DNA of 64,000 nt from Pseudoalteromonas luteoviolacea. GTDB taxonomy: Bacteria; Pseudomonadota; Gammaproteobacteria; Enterobacterales; Alteromonadaceae. How positions within the stretch are numbered: the stretch's first letter is position 1; each line of letters starts with the position of its first letter. The translations under genes and the position numbers were made by a program. Shown piece after piece: positions 54,721-63,450 of this stretch. The notes beneath the pieces were generated by a model. That model ran no database searches, was not told the origin of the DNA, and saw nothing but the letters and a program-made list of their open reading frames with translations. The DNA is taken from assembly GCF_021654285.1 (NCBI RefSeq), contig NZ_JAKFZS010000006.1:186001-250000 (forward strand), in the 5' to 3' direction.

Positions 54721-54855
54721 TTCAATTTAGAGTGATGTATCAAAAAAGAGCAAGTTTATTAATGAGCTTTAAGCAATAAAAACCAGCAATGTGTGGCGGT
54801 TGTATTATATTTTTAGAATCGTATATCAAAGGTATGGATATACCAGAAGGTAGAT

Positions 54856-56694
54856 ATGTTTGCACAGCTAAAAATATCAAGTCGTTTAGGCTTTGGGTTT
54901 TGTGTGTTGTTGTTTTTGTTTAGCTGTGCAGTTTTAGTGTCTGTTCAGGCACTAAATACAGCAGCTGATGGGTTTAGGGAGTATCGCTCTTTAGCAAGAA
55001 ACACCAATAATGCGGGAAGAATTCAAGCCAATCTGCTGACATTACGAATTGCTGCACTGCATTACATCAATACTGGCAGTCATATTGCGCTCCAAGAAGA
55101 GCGTACCAGAATGTCTACACTCAATGAGTTACTGGTGAGCGCGCATAAAGATGCCATCAGTAAAGAGCAAATCCAAACCTTTATAGATGTAGAAAATTTG
55201 GCAAATCAATACGCCAATACCTTTCAGAAAGTGGAAGATAAAATTGCTCAACGTAATGAGATTGTTCGTCAAAGCCTTAATAAAATGGGGCCTTTGATGG
55301 AACAGGACTTATCAAAAATTTTAATCAGTGCTCGCGAAGACAATGATATGGAAGCGGCGTTTTATGCCTCTTTGGCATTGAGAAACCTACTCTTGGTGAG
55401 GCTTCATGTCATCAAGTTTTTAGATACTAATGACAGCGAAGACGTTGATGAAGTTAAAAAAGAATACAAGGCATTTATTGTTAACTTGGAAAAGTTAGAT
55501 GAACAGCTGCAAAATGAAACTCGACGTCGACACTTTGCAAACGTCAGGCGGCTTGCCCCTAAGTATATGAATCAATTTAGTGAGTTAGTCGACGTGATAT
55601 TTACGCGCAACCAGCTCAAACGTGACAAATTAGATGTGATTGGTCAGCAAGCTGCATACAAAATTGAGTCTTTAAAACTAAGTATTAAAGATCAACAAGA
55701 CACAATGGGGCCAGTACTGCAAAAAGATAATAGAGTGTCGCAGCAGTTTGTTATATCGGTCAGCGTTTTTAGCTTGCTGATCGCTATTTTACTGGCATTC
55801 ATTATCTCTCGCTCTATCACAAAACCCATAAATGAGGCGGTAGAAATTGCTAATAGATTGGCAAAGGGAAATTTATCTTTTAAAAGAAAAATCACGGGGC
55901 AAAGTGAAATTGCCAATCTTATGCGCGCATTACAGGGCATGGCACAGCAATTCACTCGTGTTATCTATGAAGTTAAGCAGAGTGCAAGTGCGCTGGAGCG
56001 ATTCTCAGCTTTAGTTATTAACACGGCAAAAGAGATGGAAAAAACCGCAGCTTCACAAGAGCGCAGTGTCACTGACACCAAGCATGCAGTTGGATCAATA
56101 AGTGACTCGATTAAGTCAAATAGTGATTATGCATTGGCAACCGAGCAAGTCGCAATCAATACTGCGCAAGAGGCAAACGAAGGCGGGAAAAAGGTCAAAA
56201 CAACGATTGAAGCCATGAAAAGCATTGCTGAGCAGGTGAAAATCATCGACGAAATAGCCTATCAAACAAATTTGTTGGCGTTAAATGCAACCATTGAAGC
56301 GTCTCGAGCAGGTATACATGGCAAAGGGTTTGCTGTGGTGGCCAGCGAGGTGCGCAAGCTCTCAGAGCGCTGCCAAAGTGCATCGGAAAGAATTGGTAAA
56401 AGAGCGGGTGAGAGCGTGAGTTTAGCTGAAAATGCAGGGGCGCAACTTGAAACCATTATTCCAGCGGCAAACAAAACATCGCATTTGGTGCAAAATATAA
56501 TGGAAATATCAAAGCAGCAAGAAGTAGGGCTAAACCAAATCAACCAAACTGTCGAGGCGGTAGATACGGCATCTAAACGTTCAACGCAAGCGAGTAATGA
56601 TTTATCCAGTTCAGTTAAGGGCATTGTCGAATTATCAGAAAGACTGCGAACATCCGCTTCATTTTTTAAATTATATGATAAATCAATGCACTAG
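54856..56694 (+). CDS. Methyl-accepting chemotaxis protein with helical bimodular-type sensor
   Basis: 612 residues. TM1 at about 12-34, a ~260-residue helical periplasmic domain ([19 protein letters not shown]) consistent with an HBM-like sensor, TM2 ([17 protein letters not shown]) near 300-320, HAMP, and a cytoplasmic signalling hairpin with [18 protein letters not shown] and [16 protein letters not shown]. The tip differs slightly from the consensus (ATIEASRAG for AAIEAARAG). It carries signals to CheA/CheW. HBM sensors usually detect organic acids or aromatics. AGAAGGTAG precedes the ATG. Single gene, convergent with the next. Confidence 0.88.
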   Translation: MFAQLKISSRLGFGFCVLLFLFSCAVLVSVQALNTAADGFREYRSLARNTNNAGRIQANLLTLRIAALHYINTGSHIALQEERTRMSTLNELLVSAHKDAISKEQIQTFIDVENLANQYANTFQKVEDKIAQRNEIVRQSLNKMGPLMEQDLSKILISAREDNDMEAAFYASLALRNLLLVRLHVIKFLDTNDSEDVDEVKKEYKAFIVNLEKLDEQLQNETRRRHFANVRRLAPKYMNQFSELVDVIFTRNQLKRDKLDVIGQQAAYKIESLKLSIKDQQDTMGPVLQKDNRVSQQFVISVSVFSLLIAILLAFIISRSITKPINEAVEIANRLAKGNLSFKRKITGQSEIANLMRALQGMAQQFTRVIYEVKQSASALERFSALVINTAKEMEKTAASQERSVTDTKHAVGSISDSIKSNSDYALATEQVAINTAQEANEGGKKVKTTIEAMKSIAEQVKIIDEIAYQTNLLALNATIEASRAGIHGKGFAVVASEVRKLSERCQSASERIGKRAGESVSLAENAGAQLETIIPAANKTSHLVQNIMEISKQQEVGLNQINQTVEAVDTASKRSTQASNDLSSSVKGIVELSERLRTSASFFKLYDKSMH

Positions 56695-56746
56695 CTCTGA
56701 ATAAAGTGAAGCTTTTCAAGCTGAACCTGTGACCTCTAAATCAATT

Positions 56747-56780
56747 ATTGGGTAGTAAAGATATTTACCCACTACCCAAT
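56747..56780. terminator. Hairpin between convergent genes
   Basis: ATTGGGTAGT (56747-56756) and ACTACCCAAT (56771-56780) are perfectly complementary. Positioned between the stop at 56694 and the opposing stop at 56785; probably terminates both transcripts. Confidence 0.6.
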
Positions 56781-56784
56781 AGGT

Positions 56785-58206
56785 CTATTTTACAGCACTG
56801 AGAGCGACAATTTTACTTTGGTTACTTTTTCGGTCGTTGATCGTGATGTACAGCTCTCCTGTGGGGGCTGTTACCACGTCTCTTATGCGACCAAGTCCTT
56901 TTAATATGATTTCATCATCAATAACGCGGTTGCTTTTTATTCTCAGGCGATGGAGCTGCTTTTTGGCAAGGCTGCCTACAAAGAGATCTCCTTCCCAATT
57001 TTTGAATTGCTTACCGGTATAAAAATTCATGCCGGCGACAGCGATGGAAGGTGTCCATTGGTGTACAGGCAGCTGCATACCAGGTAAATCAGTGTGCGGC
57101 GTAATTGGTGAACCATCGTAGTTCATGCCAAAAGTGACTTTTGGCCATCCGTAGTTGACACCCTTATTGATTAGGTTTAGCTCGTCACCCCCTCTTGGCC
57201 CGTGTTCAGTAGACCAAACCTGGTTTGTTGTGGGATGAATGACTAGACCCTGAGGGTTACGATTACCGTACGTCCAAATGGTTTTTAAGCTGTCTTTTTG
57301 ATTATAAAACGGATTATCTTTGGGAATACGTCCATCTTTGAATATTCGGTGGATTTTACCATTTTGTGTTTTTAGGTTTTGGGCGTCATCTTGGTGGCCC
57401 TCATCACCATTGGTAAAGTATAAATAGTCTTCATCAATGGCAAAACGTGAGCCAAAATGCCAGCCACGGTTTTTATGTGTTTGTTTGGGCGCTTCAAATA
57501 AGGTTTGTTGCTCTGTCCATTGGCCATTCTTAATTTTTCCGCGCACAATAGCTGTGATGCCAATGTCCCTGTTTGCTTCATTTTTGCCTGTCTTTTTACT
57601 ATATGATAAATAAACCCAGCCATTTTTGAGGTAATCAGGATCTGGTAAAACATCTAATAAACCACCTTGTCCTCGGTGCCATACTTCTGGCGTGTTCTTG
57701 ATCTTAGTACGTTTGCCTTTGGGGTCTAAATGCCATAGTTCACCCTCTCTTAGGGTATACAATAAACTGCCATCTGGTAGAAAGTCCATTGCCCAAATAA
57801 TGCCGCTAGTAGAAAGAACTTCTCGGGTATTGACATCATGAAGTGCAGTTTTGAATTGTTTGCTTAAGGTGGGAGTTTGGATTTTTGCCGTATCAGTGTT
57901 GTAACTCGTTTCTCTGATATAAACGACGAGTGTACGAATGGTTTCTTCTGATAGAGCATGCCCAAATGCTGGCATACCACGATCTACTAGGCCGCTTTTT
58001 ATGGTACTCGTCAATGCATCATCAGAGCCATCAGTTATCCAATTGGCATCCAATAATGAGCTTGCCATGGCCCCTTGCAATTGCGCTCCATGGCACGAGG
58101 CGCAATTGGTCTTATAGACATCTTCGACTTTTTCATTTGCTGATACAGCAGCTGTTGTCGTGTTCGCTACGACAAGGATACTTGCTAAATAGTTTATCGT
58201 TTTCAT
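56785..58206 (-). CDS. Cytochrome c fused to a PQQ-dependent sugar dehydrogenase-like beta-propeller
   Basis: 473 residues from the ATG at 58206 (a GTG lies 12 bases upstream). Signal peptide to ~23, then one cytochrome c domain with NCASCHG (Cys35, Cys38, His39) and a Met in DRGMPAFG, then a soluble-glucose-dehydrogenase (YliI/Asd-type) propeller at about 125-473: GILLD-like start, RGQGGLLDVLPDPDY, GWHFGSRFAID, YGNRNPQGLVI, HGPRGGDELNLI and NYGWP. The enzyme would oxidise an aldose in the periplasm and pass electrons to its own haem. The sugar is unknown. Stand-alone gene. Confidence 0.85.
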   Translation of the reverse strand: MKTINYLASILVVANTTTAAVSANEKVEDVYKTNCASCHGAQLQGAMASSLLDANWITDGSDDALTSTIKSGLVDRGMPAFGHALSEETIRTLVVYIRETSYNTDTAKIQTPTLSKQFKTALHDVNTREVLSTSGIIWAMDFLPDGSLLYTLREGELWHLDPKGKRTKIKNTPEVWHRGQGGLLDVLPDPDYLKNGWVYLSYSKKTGKNEANRDIGITAIVRGKIKNGQWTEQQTLFEAPKQTHKNRGWHFGSRFAIDEDYLYFTNGDEGHQDDAQNLKTQNGKIHRIFKDGRIPKDNPFYNQKDSLKTIWTYGNRNPQGLVIHPTTNQVWSTEHGPRGGDELNLINKGVNYGWPKVTFGMNYDGSPITPHTDLPGMQLPVHQWTPSIAVAGMNFYTGKQFKNWEGDLFVGSLAKKQLHRLRIKSNRVIDDEIILKGLGRIRDVVTAPTGELYITINDRKSNQSKIVALSAVK

Positions 58207-58394
58207 TGTTATACGCACGTATTTTACTTACAGCTAATGAGTATAAATGGTTAGTAAAAATATAGAACGCTTTATTCGATGAGTGAGTGTTGATTTTGTA
58301 ACGTAAAATAACAGGGCTACGGCTTTGTTGTGGCATTATGAATATTTTGATACGGTTGTTGTGGCTAAAAAACAAACTAAAAGGAAAGTTAATA

Positions 58395-58577
58395 ATGAAA
58401 CTCAAATTACTAAAAAGAAACTTCAAAGAACTGAGTCAGCTAAATACATTGATGCAGCAAAATACACCCAAAATTGCGGGTGGCCGTTATTACTATACAG
58501 ACATCGATTGTGATAGAACAAATAAAGGGTGTGTCGCGACAGAGACATGCAGGGCTTGCGGCTCACGACGCTGCTAA
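58395..58577 (+). CDS. Cys-rich double-glycine leader mini-peptide (60 residues)
   Basis: From the ATG at 58395, with AAGGAAAG eight bases upstream; a longer frame beginning further up lacks a ribosome site. Leader MKLKLLKRNFKELSQLNT, then LMQQNTPKIAGG, ends in Ala-Gly-Gly at 28-30. Core of 30 residues, RYYYTDIDCDRTNK then GCVATETCRACGSRRC, has five Cys. The leader matches that of the 47-residue peptide at 38577-38720 (M-x-L-K, K-[EQ]-L-S, T-x-x-[IV]-A-G-G). It may be a secreted bacteriocin-like or RiPP peptide; no transporter or modification enzyme gene is adjacent. Convergent with a TAP-type hydrolase. Confidence 0.8.
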   Translation: MKLKLLKRNFKELSQLNTLMQQNTPKIAGGRYYYTDIDCDRTNKGCVATETCRACGSRRC

Positions 58578-58584
58578 CATATAT

Positions 58585-58620
58585 GAAGACACCATTTTGG
58601 CGTCTTCTTCGTTGTTTACT
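58585..58620 (+). terminator. Terminator after the Cys-rich mini-peptide gene
   Basis: GAAGAC (58585-58590) pairs with GTCTTC (58602-58607), extended by CC/GG, followed by a T-rich stretch. It fits a short monocistronic peptide transcript. Confidence 0.6.
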
Positions 58621-60275
58621 TAAAAATAAGCGAGGCGCATAAAAGTATCTCTATGCTTGTCAAATTGCACTGGGTTTTTAGCTTTTAAGCTTTCCAGTGT
58701 TTCTAAGGACATAGGTGTTGCACTGCCGTCGTAAGCATCATCAGTACCAAACAAAACTTGGCTTTCGATCGTTGATAGATTGAAGTTCAATCCTTCGAGG
58801 TTAGCAATGCAGTCTGTCTTTGGCTGCTGCCAAATGTTATTTAAAAAGCTTTGCATCACGTCGACTCCACAGTTATTACCACTGGCCGTATTTGCTGGAG
58901 ATTCAAAGATCACTGCGTGTGGTATCTCGGGAAATTCAATATATCGTTGGTTTATGTTGGTAAAAGTACGTTTAAACTCATGCGCATAGCTATGTGGTGT
59001 CTGTAAGTCCAAATCGCCATTTAAGACTAGGGTAGGTATATAATGTTGAACATCAGCATACACAAATTGGTTACTGTATTTATTACCCCATACATCTTTT
59101 TGGATATAGCGGCTATAAAGCAGGTTCCTAGGTATACATGCAACTGCGTCTTGGCAATATTCAAGTCGCTCTGAGAGGGTCCTTGGCTCATAGCTAATTT
59201 CATTATGTGTTATGAGGCTGGAAAGAACTTGAGAAAAATTACGCGGATGATCAGGCTCAATGGCCATGAGCTTGCGCCCAACGCCTTCAAAAATATACTG
59301 GTGTAAGTTATTAAGTGCAATAACATCATCTTGGTTACAGCGTGCCAATCTATAATATGTTGGCATTAATGCGCCTTCTACCGACCGCATCATGAGTAAG
59401 GTTGAAAGCGCTTGCAAGGAATCTCGATTAAACTTTGTTTCACTACAGTGAGCCTTTGAGTAGACCCTGTTTAATAGTTGCTTTATTGTTGTTTCTGAAT
59501 TGGTTCCAATCTTGCTACGGCATAGTGGATCATTATCACAATATTGGGCAAGCCCGTTGAAGATATAGTTGGCATTTTCATCCCATAAATCTAAGCTGAA
59601 CCCTTTTGATGGCACAATTGAGTCCAACACAATTGCTTGCGCTCCCTGAGGGGCAACTTGTGTAAAACGCTGTGCCCAAAGTGTTCCGTACGACGCGCCA
59701 TAGACATAGGTTGGTAGCCAGTTTGTCGTCCTGCTTTTATCTATGGCGTAAGCTAAATCGTGAGCGGCACCTGTGGTATTAAAATGAAATAAATTGTCTC
59801 CCCACTGGTTATAGAGTTCGTTATAGCATGCTTTTTGATACTGTAAATAATCTCCTTGAAATTGGTTTGGGCAAGATAAATGTGTTGACCAGCCAACGCC
59901 GCGATGTTCTAAAATATATAAATCATAATCTTGTGTGTATTGTGCAAGCGTCGTGTTGTAGTGCGTGGCGTAAAAGCTGGCAGAATAACCAGGTCCTCCT
60001 TGCAAAAACCAAATTTGACCTTTTGGAGCCGTACTTTTGGCAGGGTATTTTGAAACCATGATATCTATCTGCTCACTGTCTGGCTTGTCCCAGTTAACAG
60101 GTACTTTCGCGAAAGAGCAGAGGTTACGATTGTCTGGTGTTTTAAACGTAGAGGGGCAGTCGCCCCAATTAAAGTTAACGTAGCGGTTGAACTCTGATTT
60201 ATTAGCTTCTGCAAATGAAGCGTGCGAACTGCTTAAAACAGCTAAACCGAATAGTGCTAATTTTATCTTATACAT
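58620..60275 (-). CDS. Secreted alpha/beta hydrolase, tripeptidyl-aminopeptidase-like (S33/TAP family)
   Basis: 551 residues from the ATG at 60275, with AAGGATCCAC before it and a signal peptide (LALFGLAVLSSSHASFA). The upstream 45-codon extension lacks features and is discarded. Oxyanion region LQGGPGYSASF, nucleophile Ser195 in YGASYGTLW, and the C-terminal TAP-like domain LNGDLDLQTPHSYA with His in EIPHAVIFE. Such enzymes remove peptides from amino ends or hydrolyse esters outside the cytoplasm. It directly faces the Cys-rich mini-peptide gene, so a processing role for that peptide is imaginable but unsupported. Confidence 0.85.
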   Translation of the reverse strand: MYKIKLALFGLAVLSSSHASFAEANKSEFNRYVNFNWGDCPSTFKTPDNRNLCSFAKVPVNWDKPDSEQIDIMVSKYPAKSTAPKGQIWFLQGGPGYSASFYATHYNTTLAQYTQDYDLYILEHRGVGWSTHLSCPNQFQGDYLQYQKACYNELYNQWGDNLFHFNTTGAAHDLAYAIDKSRTTNWLPTYVYGASYGTLWAQRFTQVAPQGAQAIVLDSIVPSKGFSLDLWDENANYIFNGLAQYCDNDPLCRSKIGTNSETTIKQLLNRVYSKAHCSETKFNRDSLQALSTLLMMRSVEGALMPTYYRLARCNQDDVIALNNLHQYIFEGVGRKLMAIEPDHPRNFSQVLSSLITHNEISYEPRTLSERLEYCQDAVACIPRNLLYSRYIQKDVWGNKYSNQFVYADVQHYIPTLVLNGDLDLQTPHSYAHEFKRTFTNINQRYIEFPEIPHAVIFESPANTASGNNCGVDVMQSFLNNIWQQPKTDCIANLEGLNFNLSTIESQVLFGTDDAYDGSATPMSLETLESLKAKNPVQFDKHRDTFMRLAYF

Positions 60276-60443
60276 GTGGATCCTTTTCGACGATTTACGT
60301 GACTTACCAACTGGCTGAAAATCACACTTCACATATATAAAATGTTTGTTTTTTGTAAAAATAACGGTTTGGTAAAATTTATTTAGTTTTAAGCCGATCG
60401 TTTCAAGCACACAAAGCTATTTTATTTGAAGGCAAGATGCTTC

Positions 60444-61007
60444 TCAAGGGTGATTCATTGCATCTAATTCAAACGTATTCGGTCCATCGGTTGTATGAAA
60501 GTAACCTGTAGAGAGGTTTTTTCCTCGGATGAAAAACTTAAAAATATTGGCGCGTAAAGAGAGGTCTTTCAGCGAGTGGCCGGCTTCAATTGTATAGTTG
60601 ATTAAAGCTTTTTGTTTGTTGGTCACATTAACACCAACTAAAACCCTTGGTTGAGTTGAATCCGTTTCACTGGCTAATTCTACTGGTATGACAGATGAAG
60701 TAGGTGGAAAAATAATATCTACAAATTCCCAGTTTGGATCTTGCATCACTAACTCCAAACTCAATGAATGTGGGGCCTGAGGATTGCTCCTATCTACAAA
60801 ATTAACTGCTGGCGCTATTTGCAAGCTGTGTAGGCGGGCATTTTGATGGCTGCAGGGATCTAATTCAACTTGCCAGACTCTATCCTCTGGATCAATAAGC
60901 GCTTTATATTGTAAAAATGAAGAGACTGTGCACCATAATGGTACTGGGTCTGTTGTATCTATAATCGGATGTACGCACCGATATACGTGGTTTGTTTGTT
61001 GAGTCAT
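60444..61007 (-). CDS. Unknown protein
   Basis: 187 residues, beta-rich by eye, no signal peptide and no membrane segment. Features include WCTVSSFLQYKALIDPEDRV, DPNWEFVDIIFPPTSSVIPV and RANIFKFFIRGKNLSTGYF. No family recognised. The ribosome site is weak. It lies alone, with 168 bases to the TAP-type hydrolase on the same strand. Confidence 0.55.
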   Translation of the reverse strand: MTQQTNHVYRCVHPIIDTTDPVPLWCTVSSFLQYKALIDPEDRVWQVELDPCSHQNARLHSLQIAPAVNFVDRSNPQAPHSLSLELVMQDPNWEFVDIIFPPTSSVIPVELASETDSTQPRVLVGVNVTNKQKALINYTIEAGHSLKDLSLRANIFKFFIRGKNLSTGYFHTTDGPNTFELDAMNHP

Positions 61008-61188
61008 ATTTCATTTAGCCCTATGTTTTTTATAAATATTACTCGTTTACAATCTGTTTCGGAGGACAGTCTGTGCCCGCCTAAGCGAAATAACAGAATG
61101 CGCGAGTAGAAATCATTTGTATAAAAGTTTGGGTTAAATAAATAAATTAATAATATCCTGTTTAACTCAATTTAAAGTGGTTTTAACA

Positions 61189-61218
61189 TTGACATAGCAT
61201 GTCCTAAATACCTAATAT
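61189..61218 (+). promoter_or_regulatory. Sigma-70 promoter of the predicted small RNA
   Basis: A perfect -35 TTGACA (61189-61194) and a good -10 TAATAT (61213-61218) with an 18-base spacer. Transcription would start near 61225, in a region with no coding frame. Confidence 0.6.
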
Positions 61219-61224
61219 AGGTCC

Positions 61225-61396
61225 CCGTTGAGGCTTAAGTGAAAACGATTTTAGGGAAACAACAATAAAAATTATAACCCCTATTTAGCGAGCTTTCTGT
61301 AACAAAAGAGCTTGTGTCCCGTCTAATAAAAATAACAAGGGATAGCGTTACTTAGCCACTATGGCAACTCCTTTTAGGGGTTGCCATAGTTTTTCT
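61225..61396 (+). ncRNA. Predicted ~170-nt small RNA or transcribed leader
   Basis: The region runs from a strong promoter to a strong terminator and holds no supported ORF. It contains local pairings such as TCCC/GGGA in the second half. The DUF1353 gene begins 102 bases beyond the terminator, so this could also be an attenuator leader. No known RNA family (6S, tmRNA, GEMM, Spot 42, CsrB) was recognised by eye. Confidence 0.5.
61359..61396 (+). terminator. Strong Rho-independent terminator
   Basis: CTATGGCAAC (61359-61368) pairs with GTTGCCATAG (61380-61389), followed by a T run (TTTTTCTTTTC). No plus-strand protein gene lies upstream within the gap, which is what points to a non-coding transcript. 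Confidence 0.9.
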
Positions 61397-61497
61397 TTTC
61401 AATTAAATCCATAGTTATTGAAGCCTTCTTTACTGCCATAATACTGACATCTCATAACTCTATAGTATTGCCATTGTAGAAAATATGAATAGCTTAT

Positions 61498-61944
61498 ATG
61501 AGTACACTAAATATCAAACCTGTTTTAAATTCTCATTCAAATAAACTAAAAAATGCTTATGAGTTGGTTGAGGATTTCTCTTACGAGATAAATAGAAATG
61601 TGCGTTGGGTACCACGATTTTTTCAATACGATGGTGCAAGCATCCCTATGGCGGCTTATTATTTGGTAGGTACACCTTTCAACCCAAGGTATATGCAGGC
61701 TGCATTAGTGCATGATTGGCTTTATCATACCCATGAAGTTAGTCGCTCTGACGCCGATAATTTGTTTTACACAATGTTATGTGCGTCAGGTGTCCGCACT
61801 TCTACTGCTTTAATCATGAAATTTGCTGTCGAAAAATTTGGTGCAAGTTATTGGCGCAATAATGATGATGATCTTGTATACAAACAAGAGCTTGAAGCTA
61901 GGATCCGTGAAGATGGGAGAAGCCCTAGTGTATATGGCTTGTAA
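61498..61944 (+). CDS. DUF1353 protein
   Basis: 148 residues. The stretches WVPRFFQYDGASIPMAAYYL, ALVHDWLYHTHEVSRSDAD and LFYTMLCASGVRT are the DUF1353 signature (Y/FDGASIP, HDWLY, R..AD..F). These proteins occur in phages and in bacterial genomes and often sit near endolysins; the function is unknown. Here no other phage gene is seen. The ribosome site is weak (TAGAAAATATG spacing). Confidence 0.8.
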   Translation: MSTLNIKPVLNSHSNKLKNAYELVEDFSYEINRNVRWVPRFFQYDGASIPMAAYYLVGTPFNPRYMQAALVHDWLYHTHEVSRSDADNLFYTMLCASGVRTSTALIMKFAVEKFGASYWRNNDDDLVYKQELEARIREDGRSPSVYGL

Positions 61945-61948
61945 GTTG

Positions 61949-61984
61949 CTACGTGGTAACACCATGAGTATGTTTACCACGTAG
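61949..61984 (+). terminator. Perfect 11-bp hairpin after the DUF1353 gene
   Basis: CTACGTGGTAA (61949-61959) pairs with TTACCACGTAG (61974-61984), four bases after the stop. No T run follows on the plus strand. Confidence 0.5.
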
Positions 61985-62015
61985 AGGATATTTAGAATGT
62001 TAATTAAGCTGGCTT

Positions 62016-62414
62016 CTACTGTGCTTTGGTTTTTTTTAAGTTCAAGAAGATTAAACCGATAATACCAGTCATTGCAAAACCGGATAATAAAAATGGGTCC
62101 ATTGCGATGTGTTCATGAAAGTTAAACTTACCTGCTGAGATAGATTTCCATCCCATGAAGTGTTGATTTGCCGCGACTACGGCACCAAAAAAACCAATTA
62201 CAAGTGCAATGTATTTAGAAATCCAATGCGAAGCGGAAGGAAGTATTAAGAGTAAGCCTAAAATACCAATAACTGTGCGCTGTGCTCTACAATATGGACA
62301 AACATACACAATGCCAGTTAGCTCGACGGTCCAGGCGATGATACTGATTAAAATCGCGGCCAGAGCGACAAATTTACTGTATTTGATGTAGGTTTCTAAC
62401 TGAAATAGTGACAT
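62016..62414 (-). CDS. DsbB-like membrane protein lacking the second cysteine pair
   Basis: 132 residues with four membrane helices. The loop after helix 1-2 reads YVCPYCRAQRTVIGILG: Cys39 and Cys42 in a C-P-Y-C-R-x-Q-R context that matches the DsbB CxxC plus QR motif. DsbB normally also has a second periplasmic Cys pair, but the corresponding loop (FMGWKSISAGKFNFHEHIAM) has none. It may reduce or oxidise a partner other than DsbA. AGGTAG is a good ribosome site. Alternative: a simple quinone-associated membrane protein. Confidence 0.6.
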   Translation of the reverse strand: MSLFQLETYIKYSKFVALAAILISIIAWTVELTGIVYVCPYCRAQRTVIGILGLLLILPSASHWISKYIALVIGFFGAVVAANQHFMGWKSISAGKFNFHEHIAMDPFLLSGFAMTGIIGLIFLNLKKTKAQ

Positions 62415-62658
62415 TGAACTACCTATAAATGAAAAATATGACTTTAATATTGTTTATTTTGCAATATTATAACATTAATGAGTTTTTTCGGGTAATTTAT
62501 GTCGCATTTTTCTTTATTATTTGGAATAAAAAATTAATAAAGCCTAACTAAATGCTTTTGTTACGCTTTTCGTTTATGTGTGCTTTAAATTGATTCATGT
62601 TGAGGTTTAAGTTTAGGCTTCATAAAATTACTGGGTAGGTTGAATTGGATTCATGATG

Positions 62659-62689
62659 ACTTAGACCAAGGTTGGGACTTGGTCTAAGT
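62659..62689. terminator. Perfect 12-bp hairpin
   Basis: ACTTAGACCAAG (62659-62670) pairs with CTTGGTCTAAGT (62678-62689). It lies just beyond the minus-strand stop at 62698 and probably terminates that gene, though no clear T run. Confidence 0.55.
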
Positions 62690-62697
62690 TACGATGA

Positions 62698-63009
62698 TTA
62701 ATTATTGACGTAGCAAATCACTAATTCGTCTTTTGGGTTATCCTGTGTATCTTCCACTAAATACCTTGCTTGTATGCTGTTTTGACAAATACACATATCA
62801 TAACGACTGGTTAGATATGCTTGTCCATACTCATCTTTATCCGTTTTTGTGATGCTGCATGTTGGTTCTCTCCATTGCGGATCCCAACCGCTTTTACCAA
62901 ATGCAACAATTTTTATTTTATTTGACAGTAGCTTAACGTTTATTTCATCAGAGTTTGCAGACACATTCAGAGCACATAGTGCCAATATACTGGTAATTAG
63001 TTTTTTCAT
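62698..63009 (-). CDS. Small secreted cysteine-containing protein
   Basis: 103 residues with a signal peptide (MKKLITSILALCALNVSA) and AAGGATGAATA before the ATG. Mature part has Cys in REPTCSITK, SRYDMCICQ and ELVICYVNN, likely forming disulphides. No family recognised. Ends in NN. Confidence 0.65.
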   Translation of the reverse strand: MKKLITSILALCALNVSANSDEINVKLLSNKIKIVAFGKSGWDPQWREPTCSITKTDKDEYGQAYLTSRYDMCICQNSIQARYLVEDTQDNPKDELVICYVNN

Positions 63010-63450
63010 TATTCATCCTTAATTACTTATTTGATAGAGCTAAAGCTCTAGGTTTTGGGTATTTTATTCTTGATTTTTATTTTTTCAAGCTTTTTATTAT
63101 TCAGTGATGTTTAGGGTTTCTTTAAGTAATGTTTTGTAATTAAAAGAAAAATATAACGATTGGCTTTAGTACTGGTATTTTAAGTCATTGTATTAAGTTT
63201 AATGCGTATAAAACGAGATGGTTTTTTTAATATTGCAGACCCAATCGTTTCAATATGGGGTTAGTTCACAATGTCTAGGAGTTAGACAGGCAGCATAGAT
63301 AAATTAGGCACTAAAAGAGTGATATGCTTCGCTTTTTATGTTAACTTTATTGAGATTTTTTGTAACAATAAATAACAAATTTAAGCTGGAGCACATCATT
63401 AACTTTCGTTAGTGTAGTTACATAGCATTTTTAATTTAAGGAAAATATTG
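63010..63450. other. AT-rich intergenic region, nothing specific seen
   Basis: About 440 bases between divergent genes. Promoters are expected. No ORF, operator or repeat recognised. Confidence 0.5.

Noticed and set aside
58395..58577. Calling the Cys-rich peptide a lanthipeptide
   Set aside because: No LanM/LanB-type enzyme is encoded nearby, so only the double-glycine leader can be claimed.
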